Below, piece by piece: positions 47,425 through 60,355 of a DNA stretch of 64,000 nt. The stretch is from Corylus avellana. Its lineage: Eukaryota > Streptophyta > Magnoliopsida > Fagales > Betulaceae. A program made the translations under genes and the position numbers. The first letter of the stretch is position 1; every line of letters begins with the position of its first letter. The stretch lies in assembly GCF_901000735.1 (NCBI RefSeq), contig NC_081546.1, positions 11,919,629 to 11,983,628 of the forward strand, read 5' to 3'. The notes beneath the pieces are model-generated. The model did no database searches, was not told the origin of the DNA, and saw nothing but the letters and a program-made list of their open reading frames with translations.

Positions 47425-50400
47425 TTCTGTAACATCTGATTCCTTGTTTTTGCTAAAACAAGTTGAGGGAAGATTTATAACTTGAATGATCATTTATCTT
47501 ATTGGTGTAGGTCAAATATGTGTTTCCACCAACTTCAGTTTAATGGGTGAATCCCTAATTGGCCAGTGGGATCCTATTACTGATTCTCCCTACATTAAAA
47601 TATTTCATATTTCTGGGTTTGAGCATCTTAAAGGATCACGATCAATATCTTAAGAGTCATTGTTTGTACATTTTTCTATGTTTATGTATCTGCATATATT
47701 GTGTAATTGAGAACAGATGATGCCCTGAATTTTATGTCAATGGAATCCTATTTTGTATAACCAATGTAGATATCATAAAAAAAATGAGATTCTCTTATCT
47801 AGAAGAGATTGCTATTTATTGTGAAGTGAGAATTAAATCTTGTTTGTAATAATCCCAAGGGGTTGGCTCAAGTGGTAAGGGCCTTGGTCTTGGTTGCATT
47901 CCATCAGGTATAAAATTCAAATCTCCTTGGGTGTAAACAATTCTTTGGAGCCAACCCGCTGGCAAAGCCAAAGTATTACCTGATCTGTGTGCAGGAGGAG
48001 CTTTACACAGGTTCGAGGTTAACTTGACAAGGGTGGGCACACGAAGTGACTCTGCCTTAGAGGGAGTTCTTGTCATAAAAATCTTGTTTCATTTGATCCT
48101 TTTTTTTTTATTTTTTATTTTAATTAATTAATTAATTAAATTTATTTCATTCTTCTGTCACTGCAAATAAACCATATGTATGGAACCCTTTCCAAGGAAC
48201 TTTCTCAGCTTTTGTTGGCAAAGGAGAATGCTATGCTTGCCAATTAAACTGATTTGTCATCCTGACTTACCAACATAAAGACAAATGTCCAAGCTTAGAA
48301 GAAATATGTTTAGGTCAACCTGAAAGTTTCTTTCTATGGTAAAGGTATTCAAATAGACCTCAATGACCTATTAGGAGTAGGCACAACTTGATAAACTTAG
48401 GAGTATTGTATATGCACTTGCTATGCACAGATAACCCTTGGAATTACACTTTTAAAACAAATATTTGTAGCAACTAGTTTGTGGATCTCATTTAGTGTTT
48501 CCGCCATTTAGTTTATACTTTATTTGATGAATAAAACTGTTACTGTTTCCATTTCAGAAAATTTATGTACAGCCATCTTGCTCAGATAAAATATATACTT
48601 CCTGAAGCCATTCAGATAGAAAAGATTCTCGTGCATGACAAGAAAACCTTATGCATGAAGCCAGACATGAAGATTGGTCTGCAATTTGACGTTGTAAAAG
48701 GTCACTCTGAATATTCTGACTTTTTGGCTCTGCAGCAACTTTTTGCTTCTAGGCTTCTTAGTTTTTTAACCAAGCACCCTCAGGTATTCATCTGTCTCTG
48801 TATCAGTTTGATGTTTGTTAAGTTGATAACAAGTCCATCACATTACCACTAAGAAAGGGTTGCACTAAAATTGGCAATTGTAGAGTTTTTAAGTTTTTGG
48901 ATAAAAAAAGGAAATCATAATATATGAACAAGTTGACAGATTGCCATCTACTGCTTTGTTGGGACTAGCAAATGTATCTGGAGAGTTTTAGGTTAGTTGA
49001 TATGATCTTATTTTCTGTTGAATGGTAACTGGATTACACAAATGGAAGATGAGGAAATGCACTGGTCCATAGGTGAGAGGCCAGGTCTAGGAAATAAATA
49101 AACTAGTTGTAAACATCTCTTCATCGTTGAGTAATGATTAATAATTGTTCTATTGTATATCAGATTCTGTTCAAGGGGTCAGGCTTACCTCTTTGCTTCT
49201 ATGCTTTTAATTAGCTTAGCCAATATATTTGAGTGTGAATAATTTAGGTGATGAATATACTAGATATAAACATATCTTTCATGGTTGAGTAATGATTAAA
49301 TGGTAGTGCTGTCATATATCAATCACTTGAAATCAATTAGTTAGGTTGACCTTGCTGTTGTGGTTCTATGGCTCAGGCTTTGCTCTCTGCATGTTTGTTT
49401 TTTTATTAGTTTAGCCTGTATATTTGACTGTGTGGCAGTTCACCTTGCCATTGAACATATAAAGAATTGAACTCATGTTTTTGTGTTTTTCTGGGGAAGA
49501 AGGCTTATGATGTTCCAGAGGCCATGTTGCCAGAACCGTTTAGCCAACAAAGTCAGATCCTTGGTCCAGAGCAATTGACTGCAGATTCTTTTATAGAATC
49601 GCAATCAACTTCCATTGAATGTGAGGCCTTGTCAGAAAAATTCCATCTATATCCATCTTTAACTAGACACTTCTCTCAGAAGGCTGTTGGTGCTGAAACA
49701 GAAAAAACCCAGCCCTTGGCATCTCCTGTACCTCTGTTGTCCGTCAGCTCTAATAGTTTGATTAACCAAGAGAGTATAATTGGGCAGCAGAGGGGAATGA
49801 CTGGTGTATGTTCTAAATTCGATGGTGTAACTAACCAAAATATCGAGAGTGGGCAACACAAAGAATCTCCTGCTACATGTTCGGTATCCACCATTGTTAA
49901 CTCCCCTATACAACAGATCAAGTCTTCAAGTACTCCTATTGGCAAGCTTGGCTCATTTGTTGATTGTTTAATGCTGCAAACACCTGCACAGTTGACACCA
50001 AGGAGATCAATGCCTAGTTGTGAGGACAAGCTTAAGACCCCGACCAGCCAAAAGTTGACGTCATGTGAGAAGCCTGCAAAAAGGGCTCTAGACTTTTCAG
50101 GCTTAGAACATAACAAGAGCGAATTGGATTCCATTGTGAGTGAGTCAGGGTGCAAGAATGCTGTACATGATGACATTCTTCATACTAAAGAAGGAATTTT
50201 CAAGGATGGGAATGTCGCTGGTTCTCTCCCACTACTCCAAGAGGTATGCTGTTCTCCAACACTGCCTGCCACATGCCTTAACCAGTCATATATGTGGCAA
50301 TTTATTCACAAGTCTTCTAATTACCATTTTCTTGACTCTTCTATCTTAATCTGTCAGTCTGTTTGTATCATATCTCGATGGTGTTATTGCCATATCTTCT

Positions 50401-53400
50401 ACTCGACCAATATTTAATCTGTTGATAAAAAATAACTATACCTAGGCTCAGAATAAATGGCTGCGTGATGGGAGTTAGTGGTGTGTTTTCCCAAATATAA
50501 TGGCTATGTCTGGACATGGAAAATCATGATCTTTTATGATATGCGTGGTGGTAACTAGTTATGTTGAATAATCACTTGTTAAATATAATGGCTTATCAAT
50601 TGGCTGCAAGTTAAAAATTGTCTGAAATAGTGTGGTGCTATATGCTCATTTACACAGTAATAACTATGAATTCTATTCTTTAATATAGTTTTGTATTTAA
50701 GGTTATTTGTGTTTAGTTAAAATGATCCAAAGCTACTCGGGTGTTTTAGATCTGTGCCGAGTTGGTTTTCAACTTTTATAATTAAATTCTATGATTGATG
50801 AAAAAGATGGGTTTATCTAAATTTATACTCATTTTTTTTTATCTTTATGGATGGACTTGGGAATTTTGGTAGGATGAACTTTTACTTTATGGTTTTCAGA
50901 AGTTTAAGCTATCAGTCTCTAGTAGATTGCACTCTTTTGTACGTTATGACCCTATAGGCATCGTTCTTTTGGCTGTGTATCTTGAATGTTATATGTATTA
51001 GTATGCCATTTTTTTTTTTTTTTTTTTTTTGTTTTTCCTTCTGCCTTCATTATTTTTGATGCCTTGCTGTTAACAGCATTTCATGCTTCTAGCTATGGTA
51101 CTGAATAATTCAAACTCTTCTACTGTTACCTCATACTGTAGGTAAAAGAGGGACTTTGTTGTTTTGATGATGTTTGCCAGAAGAGTCAAACAGGTGTAAC
51201 AATGAGCCATTCGGTGTCTTCTTGCTTGCCTGAACTAGTTGCTCTGATCCACCATATATTCAAGTCTGTCAACTGCTTGTCAATAACAAAAGAGGAGCTT
51301 GTGCACAAGATAATTATCAACAGTTTTGATATCGTTGAGAGGAGTATGTACCAATGGTGCTCCCGTAGTATAGGTTTGGATTGTATTTAAATTATTTGAT
51401 TCTTATTGAATTTTCCTTGTCTTCTTTGCAGGAGAAGTTGAAGAACAGATTGAGCTTCTTGAAAGGCTGGTTCCAGATTGGATCTACAGGAAGTTAACAA
51501 CTGGTGGAGAAATTATGTACAGGTGGGTTATCATATTTCTTTTATTCATCTGTCATGCAAATCTTTGTTTGTGATGAGAACTGTAGTACATGAATATTGA
51601 CGGGACATAGGCTTTAAGACGTGAAGATGAATAAGTATTTTTCTCTGGATTGGCAAAGCCAACTCAAGAGCTCCATAATTTAACTTCAGACTGTCAATTG
51701 GTGGAATCATGTCTGATAGTAATTAGTAAATTAAACTTTGATTTGGCTATAAATTAGCTTCTTCAGTGCAAATCTGTTTCCCATTTATGGAGTTTGATTC
51801 TAATCATATTCCCTTTTTTTTATAAAGATTTCAGTCCAATTAAATTAATCAAACATGCACAAGTCATGTAGAGCTGAAAAATATCATACTCAACTCCCTT
51901 TACACATGGATAACAACTAAAAATAGCTTGCTTTTTTTTCTAATTTTTTGAACTTTTGTTCTTTTTTCTCTCCTAAATAAGGGGTTATTTTGTATACTTC
52001 CTGTATACTGGGTTGCACATCTCTTTGCTTTTCTAACGAGATTGAATTATTTATATATAAAAAAAATTATTGTAAATTTTTCCAGTTAATTAAAGATGCT
52101 ATGTGCAATAAATCATGAACTTCATTATCGCACCTTACCTTTGGTGTTTTTGTTTGAACTTGGATTGATTATGAGAATTCAGACTTTAATGGACAAAAAT
52201 CAATAAAAGCGTAAGGTGCGCCTAAGTACGCAAGAAGTATATAAAATGAACACCTGGAAGGAAGAAGCAAAAAGAAACTATCCAGCCCCTCCCTGAACTC
52301 CCACAAAAACAAAAACACCCACAAGAAGACACCCCAAAGAAGCAAAATCCAATCCTCAGACAATTCTTCCCCTCAATCAACCCTCTCATGAACCAGGAGT
52401 GAAACCTAGACCTCATCAGAACATTGAAAGTACCCTCTTGCCTTTCCCATGTCCTCCAAGCACCTGACAAGAAATTCCTCATGCGACTGAGGCTTTTGCA
52501 ACCATTTTATCTCAAAAAGGCAGAAAAAAAAAAGAAAAGAAAAAAGAATCAGGTAGAAGCAAGGAAATTTCACTTCAGTTTCAAGAAATTTAACTTTTGG
52601 TTATCTAACTGATGAGCAAAATGGATTGGCACGCTAGAGAGAAAGAAAAGAGGTCCACAAACTCCAAAAAGTAATCTTAATAAAACCTGCCTCCTTTTGA
52701 GACAATCTCTTTCAACCTACCAGTTTTCTATGTATTTCTTTTATCAGCACATTCTAAGCACCTGCCATTCATCTTCCCAAACCTCCCCCACCAAAACCAA
52801 CTTTAAACAGATCTACCTTAACTCAGAAACGGTCTCAAAGCAAAGAAGCACAGTACAAATATAATTTACCTCATCTGTTATCTTCAACAGAAGATGGTAA
52901 GGTCATCTATAAATAAGAATTGAAAACCACCATCCCCCTATGAGCTCAAAACCTAATAGCATGCTTATCTGGTGGTATAGGTTTGGGGTGGGGGCTCCCC
53001 ACTCGTTTGTTCTCATCCTCATACCCTGTTACTTGTTCTTCTTATGATGCTTTATTCATTGTGTTGTGCGAATGCATTCTTTAATCCTGTTTGCTAGTCA
53101 GTGGTAAGGGAGAGTTCATTTGGCTGTCTTGGTTTAATTCATATTAGAAAATTCGAGTTGGTATGTGCCAGAGGGTTTAGAAAGGAAGTGTGTTACAGAC
53201 CCATTTTAAACATAAGCTGCTAGGGGAAGCTGCCAACGTGAGGAATGTAAAGATTCAAAGGAAGAAGTTGCATGGACGTAGTTTCATTGGTGTTGTTTGT
53301 TAAACAACATCACATTCCCCCACATTATTCATCTCATTTTTCAAAAAAATCAACATCAAAACATTCTCACTTTTTATATCACATTATTTATCTTTTATGT

Positions 53401-54307
53401 CACATCATTCATTTTTTACTACTATTTAAATAAAGAAATACTACAAAACAAAATTTTCTCACTTTTCAATACAACTTTTTCACTTTTCTATAATTATTAC
53501 ACTCATTTTTTTCCTCACCAATGATAAACATTGCATTGTAAAGCCATTGTTGTTTACCAAACAAGGCCATTGTTATATGGAGTCTTATTAGGATTAGGGT
53601 TATGTATTATTAAGAGTTTCAAAGATGGACATGTTATCCTTTAGAATTCTATTTTCTTTCAAATTCTTCTTGTAAGCCTACATGTTCATTAATAAAAGCA
53701 AATCAGAGGTACTGTTTCAAATGATTGTCGTTTGCATGGAGGCTTAAGGTTCTTCAAATTACCCTAACATTGAGGTCTAGAGTTCCTTGAATTACCCTAT
53801 TACCCTAAATATCCCTTAATTACTTCTCTTTTCCTAGTTTCCTCTCTCATTACTCAAATTGCACTCATCACACGAGAGCATGTAAAAAAGTTGAAAAGGC
53901 TGGGAAAGGTGTGTATGCATGACTAAAAATGTTCTCCAAGTTTCATGCCTCACATTAAGATATATTTTGTGTTTTCTTTTTCTACCACATCCAGTTTGGA
54001 TGATGCATTGGTGCACGAGTCATTGTTTGAATCCTTTAAAGTGTAACATGATTCTTAAAACTAGGGAGAGCTCTTGTGCTGGAGTGTGAAAATCCTGACT
54101 TTTTTTCCACTAGCAATGTCAACTGTTCTGTTCTTTTCTTGATTCCTCAATAGTAGGCTATTAAATACCTTGGATTATCTGTACTAGTTGCATCTATGCT
54201 TAATTTAGTTAAAAGTTGGTCTTCTGCTGTTATTAATATTATGGTGTCTGTGCAGCATTAAGAAAGTGCCAGATCTGGATTCAGTTCGGGCAAGGCTTAG
54301 CACATGA
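45021..54307 (+). CDS. CDT1: CDT1 replication-licensing factor
   Basis: Seven exons: 45021-45244, 45337-45456, 48558-48783, 49500-50243, 51142-51343, 51432-51522, 54256-54307. All introns are GT-AG and the frame is unbroken, giving 552 residues (Arabidopsis CDT1a is about 570). CDT1 works with ORC and CDC6 to load MCM helicase on origins in G1. The conserved middle domain spans about residues 70-190 (LPDKFKIISEFFDGMN, FMYSHLAQIKYILPEAI, CMKPDMKIGL). The C-terminal winged helix spans about 455-552 (ELVALIHHIFKSVN, ITKEELVHKII, IVERREVEEQIELLERLVPDW, ending PDLDSVRARLST). CDK-type sites include QTPEK in exon 1 and TPRR in exon 4. Exon 4 starts at a tandem NAGNAG acceptor, so residue Lys may be optional. 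Confidence 0.95.
46113..47870 (+). repeat. Tandem duplication in CDT1 intron 2
   Basis: Unit 1 (about 46113-46944) and unit 2 (about 46945-47870) are nearly identical. Both run from TAAGTTTGTATTTT through GCTCCGCCATGTGTAC to CCCAAGGGGTTGGCT. The difference in length comes mainly from a (GTTTT)n/(GTTTTTT)n expansion at 46952-47067 in unit 2. Unit 1 ends in a truncated SINE head, so the SINE was present before the duplication. Confidence 0.92.
47846..48078 (+). mobile_element. tRNA-derived SINE
   Basis: 233 bp flanked by the 11-bp target duplication AAATCTTGTTT (47835-47845, 48079-48089). GGGGTTGGCTCAAGTGGTAAG contains a Pol III box A (TGGCTCAAGTGG), and AAATTCAAATCTCC fits a decayed box B. 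It is followed by GGGTGTAAACAATTCTTTGG, as in the widespread Au-type plant SINEs. It is non-autonomous and moved by LINE enzymes. Confidence 0.8.
51970..52060 (+). mobile_element. Possible L1 3'-end fragment
   Basis: TTGTATACTTCCTGTATACTGGG...GCTTTT resembles the 3' untranslated end seen in many plant L1 elements. It lies in CDT1 intron 6. Weak, by pattern only. Confidence 0.35.
52185..52930 (-). mobile_element. Possible degenerate L1 3' fragment, minus strand
   Basis: On the minus strand the sequence ends TATATACTTCTTGCGTACTTAGGCGCACCTTACGCTTTTATTG, the same kind of L1 tail as at 51970. Upstream is a decayed reading region (for example GAWRTWERQEG). No intact domain remains. It lies in CDT1 intron 6 (51523-54255). 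Confidence 0.4.
53290..53567. mobile_element. MITE in CDT1 intron 6
   Basis: Ends GTGTTGTTTGTTAAACAACA and, inverted, GCCTTGTTTGGTAAACAACA match at 17 of 20 positions. A 5-bp CATTG flanks both sides (53285-53289, 53568-53572). 278 bp, AT-rich, no coding capacity. The superfamily is uncertain. Confidence 0.65.
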
Positions 54308-55071
54308 AGTGTGTCAAGAGGTACACATCCAATACAATTTTCTTGTGGCATTTGTTATGCTGGTGGTACCTAAGGCTCCCATTTGTTTTAGTGCCGCATA
54401 AAAAATTGGTCAATTTGAAAATGTTTTCAGTTAATCAAGAAAAATAACATTGCATAAAATATGGTTTATGCTCATACCTGCGGACAGAGACAAGAGAGCC
54501 CCTTATAGCGCCTACCCTGCCCGAATAGGCCTCAGGTTCTTTGAACACCTGCTTAGGCAGGTGAGCGCTACGAGGGGGACCCTCTTACAATTAATTGTCA
54601 TTTAGGTAGGCAATTGTACTGTATCTCAATTCCATCCTGAAGGCCTTCTATTTTCACACTTTGCAAGCTCTTCTTTGCTGTCTCTTTCTTTCTTGCAACT
54701 CCTTGTACTAGTCAAATGCTCGAAAATGTTTTTTTGTTCTGCGTTGCAAACATGCAGCAAAAAATAGCCACTTCGGGCAAAAGAAAATTTTATGCTGAAA
54801 TATAGGGGCGTAAGAATGAAAAAAAAAAAAAAAAGAAAAAATTTATAATAATAATAATAATATATGTGACTGATAAACTTTTGAACTGTTTGCTATATTG
54901 AACGTCTGCAGATTTTATAGGCTGGGTTTTGGATGGTGAGAAGAGCAGGGTATATGTGGGCCATATTTTTATTACGTGGGCCATTTACTATTGGATGATT
55001 CTAATGTCAAAATAATATTTTTGCTCTTGTTTTTATTGTTTATATTCTGGATGCAATTATGGATTACTGGA
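54308..55071. other. CDT1 3' flank with an imperfect inverted repeat
   Basis: The 3' untranslated region probably lies within the first few hundred bases (CATAAAAAATT near 54400 is one possible poly(A) signal). An imperfect hairpin-forming repeat spans about 54490-54592: GAGAGCCCCTTATAGCGCC pairs loosely with GAGCGCTACGAGGGGGACCC around a second stem. A (TAA)n tract sits at about 54845-54862. No further gene is seen. Confidence 0.5.
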
Positions 55072-55079
55072 TTACTAAC

Positions 55080-55675
55080 TAGGACTAGGTATCGGTTTTA
55101 TCGGTCCAGTTAATGGGCTTATTGGTCGGTAACCAATAAGCTATCGATTAACCAAATTCTAACCGATTAGCAACTGATAAGAAATGTTACCGAAAATTAT
55201 CGGTCATATCGGTAATCGGTTAACCGGTTGGTTAAATAGGTTTTTTGTGGGCTTTTTATTAGGTTTTTAATTGGTTGCTAATTGGGCAAAAAATTAATTG
55301 TTTTGGAGGTTCAAATACGTTTTGTTGGGCTAAAGCCTAAAATAGCTTATTAAAAATTAGTTATTTTGGGGTATATTTTTGGCTAAAATAGCTTATTGAA
55401 ACTTTTTTTTTTTTTTTTTTTTTAATTTTTATATTGATCTACTACAATATAAAATAAAAACCAAAACAACGTCGTTTTGGTTTCAATAATAAATATAAAA
55501 TTATAAAAAATTAAAAATTAATAAAACTTATCGGTCATATTGGTTTTTCGATAACAAATTATTAACCGACCAATTACCAACTGATAAACTTATAGGTATA
55601 AAATTTTTAATCGATTACTAATTGATAACTATCTGTTCGGTTAAATTCGGTAACCGGTTAATCTGTCCACTCCTA
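55080..55675. mobile_element. Short non-autonomous hAT element
   Basis: A perfect 8-bp target duplication TTACTAAC (55072-55079, 55676-55683) flanks degenerate hAT-type ends (TAGGACTAGG... / ...CCACTCCTA). Subterminal copies of TCGGTTA/ACCGGTTAAC-type sequence are dense on both sides. 596 bp, with no transposase. Confidence 0.88.
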
Positions 55676-55683
55676 TTACTAAC

Positions 55684-56066
55684 TTTCGTATATCAAAATG
55701 ATTTACTGGGTTACACTAGGTTTTTGGCTGTTGCCCAGAAGGCTTGAATCGACTTCAAAAAACGAGATGCCCATGTGTTAGCATTGTGATAATTAGTGAT
55801 AATATAAATAATCAATTTTATGTATAATTTATTACAAGTACAAGGCTTGTGAAGTTAATTTTTACAAGTTTTAAATAAAAATAAATTTATCTTATTAACT
55901 CAATTTTAACAATAATTAACTAACAATAACTAATACTTAGCATGGTTTTACCAAAAAAAGAAGAAGAATAAACATTGATGATATTTACTACATATAAGGA
56001 ATTAATAAGTTAATTGAGCAGTTTGTAAATAAATTTGTGTTCATTCAAAAAGTAAATGACAAACCA
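55684..56066. other. Non-coding DNA
   Basis: AT-rich stretch between the hAT element and the copia element; nothing recognised. Confidence 0.5.
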
Positions 56067-56071
56067 AGTTT

Positions 56072-56364
56072 TGTTGTAAAATCAAAGAAAATAACAAGAC
56101 AAGATAAAAAGATTGCAATATGTAAAACTAGTTCTTTAAGAACTATGTATGATTCTTTTTTATTATTTTGTGATTTACATACTACTCAATACTCTATTTT
56201 ATAGGCATGAAATCATAATGAGAGGTTAAGGAATATAAAACAAAATGGTATATCAATGTATTACATGGATGTTATAGGAATTTTAAAAGATAACATGAAT
56301 GTGTAGAATTCCAAGAGATGGAACTAAATGGTCATCTACTAAATGTATGAATGCATTCATAACA
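56072..56364 (-). repeat. 3' LTR of the copia element
   Basis: 293 bp, TGTTGTAAAATC...TCATAACA, the partner of 61718-62024. Confidence 0.92.
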
Positions 56365-56925
56365 TTCCCCCTTGAATGACCATACACTAAGAATATGCTT
56401 CGTTAAAACCTTGCCTAGGAAAACCAGTGGGAAAAAACCTGTGGCGAAGGAAAAAGAGTACAATATTCTTGTGTGCCTTCGTATGCTTTAGGACTGTCTC
56501 ATTAAAACCTTGCAAAGGGAAACCCAGTGAGAAAAACCGTAGCGAAGGAAAAAGAGTACAATCAACATAATCATTTTACTTCCCCTCATTAGCATGAAGA
56601 GCTTCAACTGTTTATGATAAAATATCTTTGAGTCAGTGCATTCCAATGTTATTCATCAACTTCTTAAATGTTGCAGTTGGTAATGCTTTGGTAAATAAAT
56701 CTGACAAATTGTTACTTGATCGTAACTGCTTGACATCAATATCACCACTCTTCTGGAGCTCATGTGTATAAAAGAACTTTGGTGAAATGTGTTTCGTTCT
56801 ATCACCTTTAATATATTATCCTCTGATCTGTGTGATACAAGCAACATTATTTTCATATAATATTGTTGGGCTATCTTTCTTTGTGGATAAACCACACTTT
56901 TCTCGAATGTGTTGAATTACTGATC

Positions 56926-57820
56926 TTAGCCATATGCATTCCCCTGACTTGCTTCATGAATTACAATAATCTTCGAGCGATTTGAAGAAGTAGCAACAAG
57001 TGTTTGCTTGACAGATCTCCATGAAATAGTAGTACTTTCACATGTAAACAAATATCTTGTTTGAGCTCTACATTTATGTGGATCAGAAATAAAACCCACA
57101 TATGCATATCCAACTAATTGTGAATTTGAATCTTTTGAATAAAATAATCCCATGTCAGTTGTTCCACAAAGATAACGTAGAACATGTTTGACCCCATTCC
57201 AACGCCTTCGAATTGGTGTAGAACTGTATATTGCTAGTAAATTAGCCGAAAACGCTATATTAGGTCGTGTGCAATTTGCAAGATACATCAGAGCATCAAT
57301 TGCACTAAGATATGGTACTTCAGGACCAAGAATTTATTCGTTATCTTCTCAAGGGCGAAAAGGGTTTTTTTTCACATCAAGTGATCGAACAACCATTAGA
57401 GTGCTCAAAGGATGAGCTTTCTCCGTGTAAAAGTACTTCAAGACTTTTTTTTGTATATGTTGACTGATGAACAAGAATTCCATTTGTAAAATGTTCAATC
57501 TGTAAGCCAAGACAAAATTTTGTCTTTCCAAGATCTTTCATCTCAAACTCATTTTTTAAATAAGTGATAATTTTTATGAGCTCTTTTGGAGTTCCAACAA
57601 GATTTAAATCATCTACATAAATTGCAATAATAGCAAATTCAGATTCGGATTTTTTAATGAAAACACATGGACAAATTTGATTATTTTCAAATCCTTCTTT
57701 CAATAGATATTCACTAAGACGATTGTACCACATGCGGTCAGATTGCTTTAACCCGTATAAAGATCTTTGTAGCTTGATAGAATAAATATTTCGAGATTTG
57801 GAATTATATGCTTCAGACAT
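56926..57820 (-). pseudogene. copia RT / RNase H remnant
   Basis: RT motifs include LQRSLYGLKQS (about 57770), the catalytic IYVDDL (about 57615) and FEMKDLG (about 57540). The RNase H part begins at RPNIAFSANLLA (about 57260) and shows frame changes between 57400 and 57290. A further decayed stretch runs to about 56656. Several stops and frameshifts make it non-functional. Confidence 0.88.
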
Positions 57821-57849
57821 TTTGTATCATTCAGGGATTTTCATGTATA

Positions 57850-59860
57850 TATCATTATCAAATGATCCATATAAATATGCTGTAACCACATCCATTAAAT
57901 ACATATTCAAACTTTTTGTAATTACTAAGGTAATAAAAAATTTAAATGTGCATTCACTATAGGGGAATATGATTCTTTATAATCAATACCAAGTTTCTAC
58001 AGGAAATCTTGTGTAACAAGTCTTGCTTTGTATCTCACAATTTCATTTTTCTCATTATGTTTTCATACAAATACCCACTTGTATCCAACAGGCGATACAC
58101 CTTCAGGTGTTTGGACTACAGGTTCAAATACTTAACGTTTTGTTAGTGAGTTTAATTTTGCCTGAATTGCTTCCTTACACATTGGCCAATTATTTATACG
58201 TCGACATTTTTCGACGGTTTGTGGTTCAATATCATCATTATTTCTGGTAATGTCAAATGTAACTTTAAATGAAAATATGTTGTCAACAACAATTTTGTTT
58301 CTATCTAATATTTCTCCTGTACTTACATAATTTATTGAGATCTCATTATTTTCAGATATCTGTTCCTTTTCAAGGGGTAACTCTTCAGGAGATTCCTCTT
58401 CAAGAGGTTCCACTTTGGAGGATTCCTTTCCAGGAGAGCTTTGTACAGAAAGTTTGGATTGATCAATTTTCGTTGCCTATTTTGTGGGTAAGACATCTTC
58501 AGTAGCACCGATTTCATTTCCTTGTACTTTTCTCTTTCGGGGAATCTTATTCATTGCACCAATAGGTCTTCCATCCTTCAGGCGTGCCTTAGACTCATTT
58601 GTTGCTGTATTAATTGATTGTCCTACAGAGACTTTTATCTTTGTTAGAGTATTAGCAGCTAGAATATGAGACTTAGCTATTTTCTTGTTGTCAGTAAATG
58701 CATCCGGCAATTAATTTGCAATATTTTGCAAATGAATGATCTTCTGAACTTCTAGTTCACATTGATTTGTACGAGGATCAAAATGAGATAACGTCGAATT
58801 ATTCCAAGTGATTTCTTATTGTGCTTCTGACGACTTTTCTCTCCTTAGTGATGGGAATATGTTTTCATCAAAATGACAATCTTGAAAACGTGCTTTAAAA
58901 ATATCACCAGTTAAAGGCTCAAAGTATCTAATGATAGAAGGAGAATCAAAACCAACATAAATTTCAAATCTACGTTGAGGTCCTATCTTATTGCGTTGAG
59001 GTGGCGCAATTGGAACATATACAGCACAACAAAAAATACTAAAATGAAATATATTTGGTTGTTTACCAAATGCAAGTTGCAAATGAGAATATTTTTGGTA
59101 AGTTGTTGGTCTGATCTGAATTAATGATGCAACATGTAATATTGCATGTCCCCAAACAGAAACAGGTAATTTTGTTTTCGTAAGCAAACGTCGAGTAATT
59201 AACTGAAGTCGTTTAATAAACGATTTAGCTAAACCATTTTGAGTATGAGTATGAGCAACATGATGTTCAACATTAATTTCAATTGACATGCAATAATCAT
59301 AAAATGCTTGAGATGTAAATTCACCTGCATTATCCATTCGAATAGATTGAATTGGATAATCTGGAAATTGTGCTCGTAATTTAATTATTTGAGCAAGAAG
59401 TCTAGTAATTGCAACATTACAAGTAGAAAGCAAGCAAATATGTGACTACTTAGATGATGCATCTCTTAATACCATAAAATATCTAAATATCCCACATAAA
59501 ATATCTAAATATCCCACATGGAGCCTGAATCGGCCCACATATGTCCCCTTGCATTCTTTGTAAAAATGATGGAGATTCAACAATTACCTTAAAAAGGGAT
59601 GGTTTGATAACGAGTTTACCTTGAGAACATCTTGCATAAGGATAATTACTTAGTAAAAGAATCTTCTCGTTCTTTAAGGGATGCCTATGAGAATTCTCAA
59701 TTATTTGACGCATCATAATTGTTTTCGGATGTTCAAGAGGATCATGCCAAAGCATAAACATTTCTGAATTAGAGCACTTCTGGTCCATCACAACATGTGA
59801 TTCAATTGTTCTTATTGTTGTATAATACAACCCGGAAGAGAAAGCAGATAGTTTTTTCAA
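57850..59860 (-). pseudogene. copia integrase and linker remnant
   Basis: GAG-pre-integrase part (MLWHDPLEHP, 59860-59483), then the integrase core (59433-58816) with MDNAGEFTS and HTHTQNGLAKSFIKR. These carry the conserved Asp, while the usual catalytic Glu region (NGLAE) reads NGLAK. The low-complexity linker before RT covers 58710-58132. Frames change at about 59470 and 58810. Confidence 0.85.
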
Positions 59861-60074
59861 TATGAGTTTTTGGCCCGAAATTATTGAAGTAATATAAAGA
59901 TATTTGTCACTGCCTTCATTAGTGGTTTCAACATGGTTTCAACATGATAACCATTTAGACGAATATCCTTAAAACTAATTAAATTTCTTCTAGATTTAGA
60001 AGAATACAAAGCATCGTCAATACAAAATTTTGTTCCTTTTGGCAATATGATATTTGCTCTTCCAGAGAATTCAA

Positions 60075-60257
60075 TTAGGTTTGATGAACCTGATATTGTA
60101 TTGACATATTAGCTTTGTTTAATATCAAGTATTGAAAATAGTTCTTATTTTTAAGAATTGTGTGCGTTATACAACTGTCTGCTAGACAAAAATCTTCACA
60201 AATCATCTTGGAATTAATCATTCCATCAATATGACCCATGCCTCCATATATAAACAA
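60075..60257 (-). pseudogene. copia protease remnant
   Basis: FCLADSCITHTILKNKNYF resembles the copia aspartic protease active-site region, in which D-S-G/A-A/C-T is usual. It is preceded and followed by stops. Confidence 0.7.
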
Positions 60258-60355
60258 AATATATATTAAATTTCATTAATAATAATAAAAAATAACAAAA
60301 TACAATTAAATTTGACAATGTAAACATAATGTGATTAAGACATAATGAAAACATA

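Larger units (their letters stand above)
45457..48557 (+). other. CDT1 intron 2, expanded by repeats
   Basis: 3.1 kb with poly-T and poly-A runs, a tandem duplication of about 0.85-0.9 kb and a SINE. The part 45457-46110 contains only low-complexity tracts. 48090-48557 shows nothing besides a short (TTAA)n tract near 48120. Confidence 0.75.
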
